Source: Gammaproteobacteria bacterium (lineage in GTDB: Bacteria > Pseudomonadota > Gammaproteobacteria > Eutrophobiales > Eutrophobiaceae). Taken from it: a stretch of 64,000 nt of DNA. Where the stretch lies: contig WLWS01000001.1 of assembly GCA_012103475.1 (NCBI GenBank), positions 1,104,215 to 1,168,214 of the forward strand, in the 5' to 3' direction. A program made the translations under genes and the position numbers. Numbering within the stretch: the stretch's first letter is position 1; every line of letters starts with the position of its first letter. Of the stretch, positions 48,762 to 57,252 are shown piece by piece. Under the pieces are notes generated by a model. The model did no database searches, was not told the origin of the DNA, and saw nothing but the letters and a program-made list of their open reading frames with translations.

Positions 48762-48833
48762 AAGGACAGGTTTTCAAGGATGAGCGAAGATGGTTAAATG
48801 CGCGTTCAATCTATAACGTATAATTAATATACA

Positions 48834-48839
48834 GGGGAG
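48834..48839 (+). promoter_or_regulatory. Ribosome binding site that decides the parvulin start
   Basis: GGGGAG (48834-48839) is one base from an ATG at 48841 but seven bases from the in-frame ATG at 48847. The second spacing is normal, so the second ATG (MASASARHILV) is taken as the start. Confidence 0.6.
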
Positions 48840-48846
48840 AATGAGG

Positions 48847-49128
48847 ATGGCAAGTGCCAGCGCTAGACATATTTTGGTTGATACCGAAGAGCAATGTCAG
48901 GAATTGAAACAGCAAATTGAAAACGGAAGCGATTTTGCTGAAGTAGCGAAAGAACACTCCAGTTGCCCTTCAGGCAGAAGCGGAGGCGATCTGGGTGAGT
49001 TTGGTCCGGGTCAGATGGTAAAAGAATTTGATGAAGTGGTTTTCAGTGGCGAACTCAACACCGTGCATGGTCCGGTGCAGACTCAGTTCGGTTATCACCT
49101 GCTGGAAATAACAGAGCGCAGTGACTAG
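48847..49128 (+). CDS. ppiC: Peptidylprolyl isomerase, parvulin type (PpiC)
   Basis: This 93-residue single-domain parvulin catalyses cis-trans isomerisation of prolyl bonds. The family features are complete: SARHILVDTEEQCQEL at the start, DFAEVAKEHSSCPSGRSGGDLGEFGPGQMVKEFDEVVF in the middle and VQTQFGYHLLEI at the end, with the active-site Cys in SSCPSG and both conserved His. No signal peptide is present, so it is cytoplasmic like E. coli PpiC. It is a lone gene closed by a strong terminator. Confidence 0.93.
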   Translation: MASASARHILVDTEEQCQELKQQIENGSDFAEVAKEHSSCPSGRSGGDLGEFGPGQMVKEFDEVVFSGELNTVHGPVQTQFGYHLLEITERSD

Positions 49129-49157
49129 TTTCAGTTATAGCAATATTTTCTCAAAAA

Positions 49158-49187
49158 AAAGCGGGCTACTGGAAAGTAGCCCGCTTT
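49158..49187. terminator. Bidirectional intrinsic terminator
   Basis: AAAGCGGGCTAC (49158-49169) and GTAGCCCGCTTT (49176-49187) form a perfect 12-pair stem with a six-base loop, flanked by an A run on the left and T-rich sequence on the right. It separates the parvulin gene (plus) from the molybdopterin oxidoreductase gene (minus) and should stop transcription from both sides. Confidence 0.88.
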
Positions 49188-49204
49188 GTATTATTGGCTA
49201 TTAA

Positions 49205-51337
49205 TTAAACGGCAGCGACTTCAACCAGGGTATCGAAAACCCGAATTGAATGACCCATGTCACCAAAGTCAGCAGAGGCAACCACATTCACAGTGCCCTT
49301 GTTCAATTGCCGCCAGTAACCGAGGCTTGAAACCACCAGTCCGGCGCTGACATCATCACTGATCTTTGCCACACCTTCATAAGCACCACGATCGTTGAAA
49401 ACACGAACCTGTGAGCCGTCTTTAATTCCTCTGGCACTGGCATCATCTTCGCTGATCAGAACAAACTGCTCTCCCTGTCCCTTGATCTTGTGTTCCATAT
49501 TGGCGTAGCAGGAATTCAGAAAACCGTGGCTCTTCGGAGCAATCACATTCAGCGGATATTTCTTCGCCAACTCCGGATCCGCCTCAGCAGATTCCTTGGA
49601 GGCTACGTAATCCGGAAGACTGTCCAGCGGTTCGGCGTTGCCGGGTTGCATACCCTCATACATTTGCCGGAAAGGCGGAATCACGAAATTGCCGTTAGAG
49701 GCCGTTTCTGAGAAAAACTCACACTTGCCTGAAGGTGTCGGAAAGTTGCCTTCTTTGTGCGGTGTGCGCTTATCGGGCTCACCGATACCGATTCGTGCGA
49801 AGCCGTGTTCACGCAGGTAGTCGAGATCGATACCTTCACAGGCCGGCGAATCCCAGTTAATGAAATTTTCCAGACATTCGGAATCCGACCACTTGAAGCG
49901 ATCTTCTTCGTAGCCCATACCAGCTGCCAGACGACGGAAAATTTCATTGTTGGAAAGGGCTTCACCAGGTGGTTCGGTGCACTTGGTGTTGTAGGTAAAG
50001 AAGTTATGACCCCAGGATAAAATAATATCTTCCATTTCCGAGCCCATCGCAGCAGGTAGCACAATGTCGGCATAGGCTGCTGTATCAGACAGAAAGTGTT
50101 CGGCTGAAACCAGGAATAGATCTTCCCTTTCCAGACCCTTAATAATCTTGTCACCTTCCGGCGCCTGTGTGACAGGATTGGTATTCCAGCACATCATCGA
50201 CATGATAGGCGTAGCCAGATCCAGCTCACCAGTCAGAGCTCGACCGATCTGCAGGTTATTCACTACCGGTGTACCTTCCGGAATGAAATCAGGACGTGAA
50301 ATCACATCAAGCGCATAGGGATGTTCCCAGAAAGTCATCTGGTGAATACCGCCACCGACTTCGCGCCAGGCGCCGGTCAATGAAGGCAGACAGCAAATCG
50401 CACGAATCGCCTGACTGCCACCCCAGTTCCGCTCTACGGCGACACCGACACGAATGGCGGCAGGACTGGTTTTGGCAAATTCTCTCGCCAGAGTTCGAAT
50501 ATCTTCAGCCGGGCAGCCGGTGATTTCTTCAGCCCATTCAGGTGTTCTTTCTTTTGCACGTGCAGCCAGTTCTTCGTAACCGACTGTATAATTATCGACG
50601 TAGTCCTGATCAACCAGGCCTTCTTCGATAATGACGTTCATCATCGCCATGGCCAGCGCACCGTCTGTACCGGGTTTCACACGGACGTGCCAGTCGGCCT
50701 GCTTGGCGGTTCTAGATTTGTAGGGGTCAATGACGACGACTTTTGCACCTTTCTTTCGCGCATCTTCAACAAAATGCCAGTGATGCAGATTGGTGCTCAT
50801 GCTGTTGCAGCCCCAGATTATTATATATTTTGACTGGATAAAACTTTCCGGATCGAGACCACTGGTGGGGCCATTGGTGAGTACCCAGGCAGTGGCAGAG
50901 CCTTCCCCGCAAAAGGTACGTTCGCAAACTGTTGCGCCCATCTTGTTAAAAAAAGCATCGCCGCCATTCAGGCCATGTACCAGACCCTGATGACCGAGAT
51001 AACTGTTAGGAATAATTGCCTGTGGGCCATGCTCATCAATAATAGCCTTCCACTTTGAGATAATTTCATCCAGCGCTTCATCCCAGGTGATCCGTTCAAA
51101 CTGCTTGGAACCTTTGGGGCCGGTACGACGCATGGGATAGAGCAAACGATCCGGATGATAATGTCGTTTTTCATAATCTTTTAACTTCACACAAAGCCCA
51201 CCGCGTGTCATAGGGTGATCTTTATTGCCTCGAACACCAGTAAGTTTTCCATCTTCAACTTCGAAAACCATGGAACAGGTGTCTGGACAATCATGGGGAC
51301 AACCACCGAAGTGGGTTTCTTTTAACTGTGCGGCCAT
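49205..51337 (-). CDS. Molybdopterin (Mo/W-bisMGD) oxidoreductase family protein
   Basis: This 710-residue DMSO-reductase/formate-dehydrogenase superfamily enzyme has an N-terminal [4Fe-4S] motif in GGCPHDCPDTCSMVFEVEDG with a fourth Cys in GGLCVKLKDYE. A CERTFCGEGSATAW stretch near residue 135 may hold the metal-ligand Cys. VVVIDPYKSRTAKQADWHVRV and PGTDGALAMAMMNVI form the cofactor-binding domains, and a C-terminal cofactor-binding barrel covers ISEDDASARGIKDGSQVRVF to the end. There is no Tat signal, so it is cytoplasmic. The reaction is unknown; no small subunit is adjacent. A tungstate-binding protein gene 3.6 kb away makes tungsten a possible metal. Confidence 0.9.
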   Translation of the reverse strand: MAAQLKETHFGGCPHDCPDTCSMVFEVEDGKLTGVRGNKDHPMTRGGLCVKLKDYEKRHYHPDRLLYPMRRTGPKGSKQFERITWDEALDEIISKWKAIIDEHGPQAIIPNSYLGHQGLVHGLNGGDAFFNKMGATVCERTFCGEGSATAWVLTNGPTSGLDPESFIQSKYIIIWGCNSMSTNLHHWHFVEDARKKGAKVVVIDPYKSRTAKQADWHVRVKPGTDGALAMAMMNVIIEEGLVDQDYVDNYTVGYEELAARAKERTPEWAEEITGCPAEDIRTLAREFAKTSPAAIRVGVAVERNWGGSQAIRAICCLPSLTGAWREVGGGIHQMTFWEHPYALDVISRPDFIPEGTPVVNNLQIGRALTGELDLATPIMSMMCWNTNPVTQAPEGDKIIKGLEREDLFLVSAEHFLSDTAAYADIVLPAAMGSEMEDIILSWGHNFFTYNTKCTEPPGEALSNNEIFRRLAAGMGYEEDRFKWSDSECLENFINWDSPACEGIDLDYLREHGFARIGIGEPDKRTPHKEGNFPTPSGKCEFFSETASNGNFVIPPFRQMYEGMQPGNAEPLDSLPDYVASKESAEADPELAKKYPLNVIAPKSHGFLNSCYANMEHKIKGQGEQFVLISEDDASARGIKDGSQVRVFNDRGAYEGVAKISDDVSAGLVVSSLGYWRQLNKGTVNVVASADFGDMGHSIRVFDTLVEVAAV

Positions 51338-51490
51338 TTCTTGAGTCCTCTTATTATTAACAGCGGGGAGCCTTACTATAGCGCCAAATCGAATTAGATT
51401 ATAGCTAGCTCAGATAAGTAAATAAATCTATGGAAAACAAGGGTTTGATCTATGCTGAGCCGGTTTTGACCGACTTTGGTGCAGCCATTC

Positions 51491-52270
51491 TTAGTTGATC
51501 AGTCGTCTTCTTACGAGGACCACGGCCAGATAAAAACCGATCCCGGCAAAAGCGGCGAGAACACAGACATGTAAAAGGACATTGTGCAGCGGCTGGCCCG
51601 ATGCCAGCGGTCTGACCAGAGCAATGGCGTGACTCAGGGGCAGGACTTGAATAAAAGGTTCGATGAAATCCGGCAGCGTACGTACTGGATAAAATACACC
51701 GCAAAAAATGAACATCGGGGTAAGCAGTAACGTGACGTAGTAATTGAAGTAATCGTAGGAAGGTGCGAGTGAGGAGACGACTATAGCCGGGCCTGCGAAG
51801 CAAAGACCGATGAGAAAGAAGAAAGGCAGGCAGAATATTGCCTGCCAGTCCTGTAGCGCTCCGATCAAAAAACCGACCACCAGAATAGCCGAGCTGCTCA
51901 TCAAACCTTTGGTGGCACACCAGAGCATCTCACCGGCGACGATGTCATCTACCTCAAGAGGCGTAGCCAGCATGCCTTCATAAGTTTGTTGCGGGACCAT
52001 TCGTGTATAGACGGAAAACAGGCCTTCGTAGGTTGCCGTGTTCATCACGGAAGACGCGAGCAGGCCGCTAGGAAGAAAAGTCAGATAGGGAACACCATCC
52101 ATCTCACCTATAAAAGAACCCAGTCCCAGGCCGAGTCCGAGTAAATAGATAAAGGGTTCGCCAAAGTTAAAAAGTGTGCTGGGTAGTATGAGTTTTCTCC
52201 AGACGCGAAAATTCCTGCTCCAGACTGCAAACATGCTCATTCGGACTTTTGGCAGGCACCAGTCCATCAC
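51491..52270 (-). CDS. ABC transporter permease (NodJ-like, ABC-2 type)
   Basis: This 259-residue inner-membrane protein has six hydrophobic segments, with PFIYLLGLGLGLGSFIGEMDGVPYLTFLPSGLLASSVMNTATYEGLFSVYTRM typical of the NodJ subfamily in short pieces (LPSGLLASSVMNTATYEG). It begins at a GTG (52270) or the next ATG (52267) and overlaps the ATPase stop, so the pair is coupled. NodIJ exports lipochitin oligosaccharides in rhizobia. In other Proteobacteria the homologues handle unknown, probably lipid-linked or drug-like, compounds. Confidence 0.9.
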   Translation of the reverse strand: MMDWCLPKVRMSMFAVWSRNFRVWRKLILPSTLFNFGEPFIYLLGLGLGLGSFIGEMDGVPYLTFLPSGLLASSVMNTATYEGLFSVYTRMVPQQTYEGMLATPLEVDDIVAGEMLWCATKGLMSSSAILVVGFLIGALQDWQAIFCLPFFFLIGLCFAGPAIVVSSLAPSYDYFNYYVTLLLTPMFIFCGVFYPVRTLPDFIEPFIQVLPLSHAIALVRPLASGQPLHNVLLHVCVLAAFAGIGFYLAVVLVRRRLIN

Positions 52271-53205
52271 TGTGCCTCGTGTAGTTCGCGGCCGGTCAGG
52301 CTTAAGAACACGTCTTCAAGATTGGCGGGACGGTGTAACCATGTCAGTCCGGCCTGTGTTTCGAGCTCCTTGATAATCTTAAGAGGTTCATTGGTGAAAC
52401 AATAGACAGTCTCATCAACGAGCTCATAGCGAATATCACTGACCTGCTTGAGAAGACTGTTTGCCATTTCCATACTGCAATGAATTTCGATGACGTCTGA
52501 TTCTACGTATTCGGATATCAATTGTTTCGGGTGACCGCGTTTGAGTATTTTACCTTTATCCATAATGACCAGGTCATCGCAGAGACGTTCTGCCTCTTCC
52601 ATATAGTGCGTTGTGAGTAAAAGAGTCGTGCCACTGTTTTTCAGTTCACGCAGGCGTGACCAGATCAGATGCCGGACCTGTGGATCAAGTCCCGTTGTAG
52701 GTTCATCAAGCACCAGCAGTTTCGGTTTGTTGACCAGTGCTCTGGCGATGCTCAGTCGTCGTTTCATGCCACCGGACAGTTCACTGATACGGGTATTCCT
52801 TTTATCTTCCAGCTCAACCATTACCAGTAGTTCGTCAATGTAGCTTTCAATATCCCTGAAATTCAATGCGAAGAAGCTTGCGTAGACTTTCAGATTTTCA
52901 ATTACGGTAAAATCGACATCGAGGTTATCCAATTGTGGTACAACACCAATTTTCCGGCGGACGCTGCGGGTCTGTTCCGGCATCACCTGCCCAAGTACAT
53001 GCAGCGATCCCGAACTCTGATGAGACTGGCCGAGGAACATACGCAATGTTGTGGTTTTTCCTGCACCGTTTGGTCCGAGTAAACCAAAACAACCACCTGT
53101 CGGAACGCTCAGGTTAATGTCATCCACAGCGAGGAAATCGCCGAAACGTTTACTCAGGTTCTTTGCAAGAACAATTGGCGGGTCGCTGACTGAGCTGGAG
53201 TTCAT
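52267..53205 (-). CDS. ABC transporter ATP-binding protein (NodI-like)
   Basis: From the ATG at 53205 (MNSSSVSDPP) the product is 312 residues; a TTG at 53223 would add six hydrophobic residues. It has Walker A GPNGAGKTTTL, Q-loop VVPQLDNLD, signature LSGGMKRRLSIARAL, Walker B LLVLDEPTTGLDPQ and H-loop LLTTHYMEEAE. The C-terminal 90 residues are the extension seen in NodI/DrrA-type exporters. It forms an export pump with the permease encoded next. It is divergent from the gamma-glutamyltransferase gene (about 65 bases between starts). Confidence 0.92.
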   Translation of the reverse strand: MNSSSVSDPPIVLAKNLSKRFGDFLAVDDINLSVPTGGCFGLLGPNGAGKTTTLRMFLGQSHQSSGSLHVLGQVMPEQTRSVRRKIGVVPQLDNLDVDFTVIENLKVYASFFALNFRDIESYIDELLVMVELEDKRNTRISELSGGMKRRLSIARALVNKPKLLVLDEPTTGLDPQVRHLIWSRLRELKNSGTTLLLTTHYMEEAERLCDDLVIMDKGKILKRGHPKQLISEYVESDVIEIHCSMEMANSLLKQVSDIRYELVDETVYCFTNEPLKIIKELETQAGLTWLHRPANLEDVFLSLTGRELHEAQ

Positions 53206-53270
53206 AACGAGGATAATGAGCAATTAATTCACCACTGGCAAGTAAGCTCACGAAGGTGTAATTTTCATTT

Positions 53271-54911
53271 ATGAATAATAATAAAAGTGTGTCAGGAAAT
53301 CAGGGCATGGTGGCCAGCAGTCATCCACTGGCTTCAGAAATTGGATTGCAGATATTGCAGCAGGGTGGCACTGCTGTGGACGCGGCCATTGCAGCTAACG
53401 CCACTTTGGGATTAAGCGAACCACATATGTGTGGTATGGGTGGAGATTTGTTTGCGATTGTCTGGAGTGCCGAAAACTCACAACTTTATGGCCTGAATGC
53501 CAGTGGTCGTTCGCCGGCTTCATTAGATTATGAAAGCTTACGGAATCGACTGCAGGATGAAGGGCATTCAAGTATCCCGATGCAGGGTTTATCGTCAGTC
53601 TCGGTTCCCGGTGCGGTGGATGGCTGGTTTGAATTACACAAACGTTTTGGTTCCCTGAAATTTCAGGAACTGCTGGAACCGGTAATAGAAGCTGCAGAAA
53701 ATGGATTCAAAGTAACACCGGTGATCGCCGGAGAATGGCAACAGTTTTCAGACAGGGAAAAAACATCTGAACTGGGGAGTTTTCATGATACCTATCGACC
53801 ACAGGGACGGGCACCGTCAAATGGCGAGGTGTTTCGAAATGCCGATCTGGCAAATGCCTACAGACTTATTGCACAGGAGGGCAGGGCCGGGTTTTACCAA
53901 GGTGAGCTAGCGGAGCATATCTGTGATTTCATGGCGGCAGAGGGTGGCTATTTGCGGCGTGAAGATTTTACATCACACCGTTCTGACTGGGTGATGCCTT
54001 TGTCAGTGAAATATCGCGGTTGCGATGTTTACGAGTTACCACCGAATGGTCAGGGACTGGCGGCCTTGCAGATGCTCAGTATGATGGAAGGTTTTGATAT
54101 GAAGTCGGCTGGTTTTCAAAGTTCTGAGGCCATGCATTTTATAATCGAAGCAAAAAAACTTGCATTTGAAGATCGTGCCCGTTTTTATGCCGATCCGGAT
54201 TTCAGCCCGGCGCCATTGGAGGCTTTGATTTCCAGCAGCTATGCCAGAGAACGTGCAAAGTTAATTTCAACACAGGCTGCGCAGGAAGTAGAAGCAGGTG
54301 ATGCCGTCCTGCGCCAGAGCGACACAGTCTATCTGACTACAGCTGACAGCAGGGGCAACATGGTCTCGCTTATACAAAGTATTTTTCATCCCTTTGGTTC
54401 AGCAGTGGTGGTACCGGGTAGCGGCTTTGCGTTGCAGAATCGTGGCTTGTTGTTCTCAATGGATCCACAACATCCGAATGTCTATACGCCCGGCAAGCGA
54501 CCGTTCCAGACAATTATCCCCGGCTTCATCATGCGAGATGGCAAACCGTTTATCAGTTTCGGTGTAATGGGTGGTGACATGCAACCGCAGGGTCATGCTC
54601 AGGTGATTTCCAATATTCTCGATTTCGACATGGATTTGCAGGACGCCGGTGACGTATTGCGTTGGCGTCATGATGGATCCACACAGCCAACCGGCAAGTA
54701 CGATGAGAGTCTAAAGGACGGTGGCAAGCTAATTCTGGAAGAGGGCTTTTCGCAGGAATTGGTCGATGAATTGCAGAAACGCGGTCACCAGCTGGGCGAA
54801 GACGACATGGGTTTTGGTTTCGGTGGTTATCAGGCCATCATGGTTAAGCAGTCGGGCGGTTATACCGGCGCCACAGAAAATCGCAAAGACGGTTGTGTGA
54901 TGGCTTACTGA
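53271..54911 (+). CDS. Gamma-glutamyltransferase family protein (YwrD-like)
   Basis: This 546-residue Ntn-hydrolase has GMVASSHPLASEIGLQILQQGGTAVDAAIA at the start and HMCGMGGDLFAIVW. The autoprocessing Thr is expected in SDTVYLTTADSRGNMVSLIQS (near residue 345), and FGSAVVVPGSGFALQNRG follows. No signal peptide is seen, unlike E. coli GGT, so it is probably cytoplasmic. The YwrD-type branch may act on glutathione, gamma-glutamyl compounds or cephalosporin-like amides; the reaction here is not known. The length is normal for the unprocessed precursor. Confidence 0.9.
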   Translation: MNNNKSVSGNQGMVASSHPLASEIGLQILQQGGTAVDAAIAANATLGLSEPHMCGMGGDLFAIVWSAENSQLYGLNASGRSPASLDYESLRNRLQDEGHSSIPMQGLSSVSVPGAVDGWFELHKRFGSLKFQELLEPVIEAAENGFKVTPVIAGEWQQFSDREKTSELGSFHDTYRPQGRAPSNGEVFRNADLANAYRLIAQEGRAGFYQGELAEHICDFMAAEGGYLRREDFTSHRSDWVMPLSVKYRGCDVYELPPNGQGLAALQMLSMMEGFDMKSAGFQSSEAMHFIIEAKKLAFEDRARFYADPDFSPAPLEALISSSYARERAKLISTQAAQEVEAGDAVLRQSDTVYLTTADSRGNMVSLIQSIFHPFGSAVVVPGSGFALQNRGLLFSMDPQHPNVYTPGKRPFQTIIPGFIMRDGKPFISFGVMGGDMQPQGHAQVISNILDFDMDLQDAGDVLRWRHDGSTQPTGKYDESLKDGGKLILEEGFSQELVDELQKRGHQLGEDDMGFGFGGYQAIMVKQSGGYTGATENRKDGCVMAY

Positions 54912-54923
54912 GCTATCCGGAAT

Positions 54924-55727
54924 TTATTTTATTATATCCGGGTAAAACAGCTGTTCGCCGTCAATTGTAAAATTTCGAATTGCTTCCTGTCCGACTTTAC
55001 CTTGCAGGAAAGCGACATACTTTTCTGCAAGGCTCAGTTTTGTATGCGGATGGCGTTCAGGATTAACAATAATGACGTGATAGGGGTTAAGTAACTCTGC
55101 TTCACCTTCGTAGACGATATCGAGATCGATCTTATTCTTATAGGCAAGATAAGTGCCGCGATCGCTAAGCGCATAGGCGAGTTTGTCGTGAGCGATTTGC
55201 AGTACCGCCCCCATACCCTGACCAACGGACAGATACCATGCGCCGGCGGGTTCAATAGCGGCATTACTCCAGAGCAACTTTTCTTTTTTGTGTGTGCCGG
55301 AGTCATCACCCCGAGAGATAAAACCCGCTGTTGACTTTGATATGCTCAGCATAGCGTCAGCAGAAGAGGAACTTAGTTTCAGACTTGCCGGATCAGAGGC
55401 GGGTCCGACAATCACAAAGTCATTGTGCATGACCGCCTTTCTCTCGATTCCAAAGCCTTGTCCGATGAATTTTTTTTCCGCGGCCGGTGCGTGCACCATG
55501 ACGACATCAACATCACCATTTTCACCAAGCTTCAGTGCCTTGCCGGTACCAACCGCGATCACATCGATTTTGACAGCCATCTGTTTCTCAAAAATCGGGT
55601 GTAGTTCAGCAAGAAGACCCGTGTTGTCGGTACTGGTCGTCGTAGCCAGACGTAAACGTTCTTCAGCCTGCAAGCTATTGGAAAAAACAAGGCCAAGTAA
55701 AACAAGCGAGTAAAAAAGATTTTTCAT
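54924..55727 (-). CDS. tupA: Tungstate ABC transporter substrate-binding protein (TupA-like)
   Basis: This 267-residue periplasmic protein has a signal peptide (residues 1-21, cleavage after LQA) followed by RLRLATTTSTDNTGLLAEL, VIAVGTGKALKLGENGDVDVVMVHAPAAEKKF and MHNDFVIVGPASDP. These are the TupA landmarks; the Thr-Thr-Ser and Gly-Thr-Gly motifs bind the oxyanion. TupA has very high affinity for tungstate over molybdate. The gene follows the outer-membrane barrel gene by ten bases, and no TupB (permease) or TupC (ATPase) gene is nearby, so the rest of the importer must be elsewhere or missing. Confidence 0.88.
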   Translation of the reverse strand: MKNLFYSLVLLGLVFSNSLQAEERLRLATTTSTDNTGLLAELHPIFEKQMAVKIDVIAVGTGKALKLGENGDVDVVMVHAPAAEKKFIGQGFGIERKAVMHNDFVIVGPASDPASLKLSSSSADAMLSISKSTAGFISRGDDSGTHKKEKLLWSNAAIEPAGAWYLSVGQGMGAVLQIAHDKLAYALSDRGTYLAYKNKIDLDIVYEGEAELLNPYHVIIVNPERHPHTKLSLAEKYVAFLQGKVGQEAIRNFTIDGEQLFYPDIIK

Positions 55728-55737
55728 TAATGATTCC

Positions 55738-57117
55738 TCAAAAAGACAACGAAGCCTGCGTATAGAAATAACTTACATCCTGTTTTCCGGCATTGTTCAT
55801 TAAATCTCCGGAAAAAATGTGCGCAGCGCCGGCTTCAAGACGCAGGTTTTTTGGAATGATGTCCCAACGCAGGCGGGTTTCAATCTGACTGCCGATGTAA
55901 TTTTCCGATTGCCCGGCGGCGTTACGTATACCTGCCGTGGTCCAGGCATCATCAGCTGATGCCAGCCAGAATCCACGTAGGGCGATCATCAGGTTGAGTC
56001 TTTTTTGCGGTTTTACAATCAGGCGTACGCCGGGCGAAGAGATATTGGCGCGGGCAAACGCGCCATAAATGCTGGTCGGTCCATATTCGAATCGCCTTGC
56101 ACCGAACAGTGTGCTGAAACGATTATTGTCGCCATCAGCAGGATTATCATCGCCGCTGGCGTAATCGTACTGGGCTATTAAACGTGGTGTCCAGGTTGTG
56201 TCAAAGGTATAGCCGAGAGCGGCATGTTGATAATGTGCAAAGTGATCCAGATCCGTCGTCGCCGTTCTTGAAGCGCGCGATTCGCCGAACTGTAAAATGG
56301 ATTCAAGTTGATAATCAAACTTGTTTACAGCCGGTTTTCGAAAGAACCTGAATCCCGTCGTGTAGATATCTCTATTAGCGGTTGTCAGATCGGCACTGTC
56401 ATTCTCGTTCAGGCCAAATAAATACACCTCACCCTTATCAGCTTCACCACCCCAGGGCAGAGTCGAGGGAGAATAATAGATTCCCCAGAAGCGGACATCG
56501 TCTCGTTCTTTATCGATACGCGCTTCATTGCTGAGAATATTGCCACTCACACGTCGCTGTACCGGCAGAGTATAAAATAGTCGAAATTTGCTGTTATCGG
56601 CACCGCTCCACTGCCAGTCCACACCGGTAAAAGCGTTAAGCGTATTACGATAGCGATTACGAGCAACCAGACGGCGGCTGCCGACATCCATAGTGATTCG
56701 ACCACCACGCAAGGTGCTTTTACTGCCAGTGAAGAAAAGGTCGTCTATCTCGATTTCGGCATAGGCCTGAAGTAGTTCCAGAGGATTAACGACGGTGGTA
56801 TTTAAAGGAGTGCTCGAATCTGCCAGTTCTTGTCGGGAATCTTCCATTTCCATACCAAACTTGATGCCGTCCAGTTTTATTTCGGTCAGCAACAATGTGC
56901 GAAACAGGAAGATCTGATCATCGCCACTACGTGTCGCACGAAATTGTTGATCAAGGCTTTCAAAGCGCATGCGATGAGATCCTGATATCGATAACCACTC
57001 GGGAAGCTTGTAGGCCTCGTTCACTCGCCAGGGATTACTATCGGCAGAGACCAGGGAGGATTGCAGTATTAATACACAAAACGTGAGAAATAACTGCTTA
57101 AATGAAAATTTGTACAT
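55738..57117 (-). CDS. Alginate-export (AlgE-like) family outer-membrane beta-barrel protein
   Basis: From the ATG at 57117 (MYKFSFKQLFLTFCVLILQ) the product has 459 residues with a signal peptide ending near VSA. The body alternates polar and aromatic residues with recurrent turns, as in an 18-strand porin. The sequence EWLSISGSHRMRFESLDQQFRA and GGRITMDVGSRRLVARNRYRNT is typical of the alginate_exp family, and it ends in a Phe (YTQASLSF), the usual barrel-assembly signal. Members include alginate exporters and porins of unknown solute. Here it is cotranscribed with tupA, so a tungstate or other oxyanion channel is proposed. No alginate genes are present. Confidence 0.85.
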   Translation of the reverse strand: MYKFSFKQLFLTFCVLILQSSLVSADSNPWRVNEAYKLPEWLSISGSHRMRFESLDQQFRATRSGDDQIFLFRTLLLTEIKLDGIKFGMEMEDSRQELADSSTPLNTTVVNPLELLQAYAEIEIDDLFFTGSKSTLRGGRITMDVGSRRLVARNRYRNTLNAFTGVDWQWSGADNSKFRLFYTLPVQRRVSGNILSNEARIDKERDDVRFWGIYYSPSTLPWGGEADKGEVYLFGLNENDSADLTTANRDIYTTGFRFFRKPAVNKFDYQLESILQFGESRASRTATTDLDHFAHYQHAALGYTFDTTWTPRLIAQYDYASGDDNPADGDNNRFSTLFGARRFEYGPTSIYGAFARANISSPGVRLIVKPQKRLNLMIALRGFWLASADDAWTTAGIRNAAGQSENYIGSQIETRLRWDIIPKNLRLEAGAAHIFSGDLMNNAGKQDVSYFYTQASLSF

Positions 57118-57252
57118 ATTTACCAATAACAACTATTTTTACAAAAAACTTGGGAAAGAGGTTACATCTATTGTTAATATTGAGCGCAAGCGCAGTATAG
57201 TGATTTTGTCTTTCTACTCAAATATGAATAGATTTACCTATTTAAATAAAGC

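Noticed and set aside
51491..53205. NodI/NodJ-like pair as the missing TupB/TupC importer
   Set aside because: Both subunits belong to the ABC-2 export type, and the permease lacks features of binding-protein-dependent importers.
55738..57117. Alginate biosynthesis or export locus
   Set aside because: Only the barrel family matches; no alg8, alg44, algG, algX or related gene is present.
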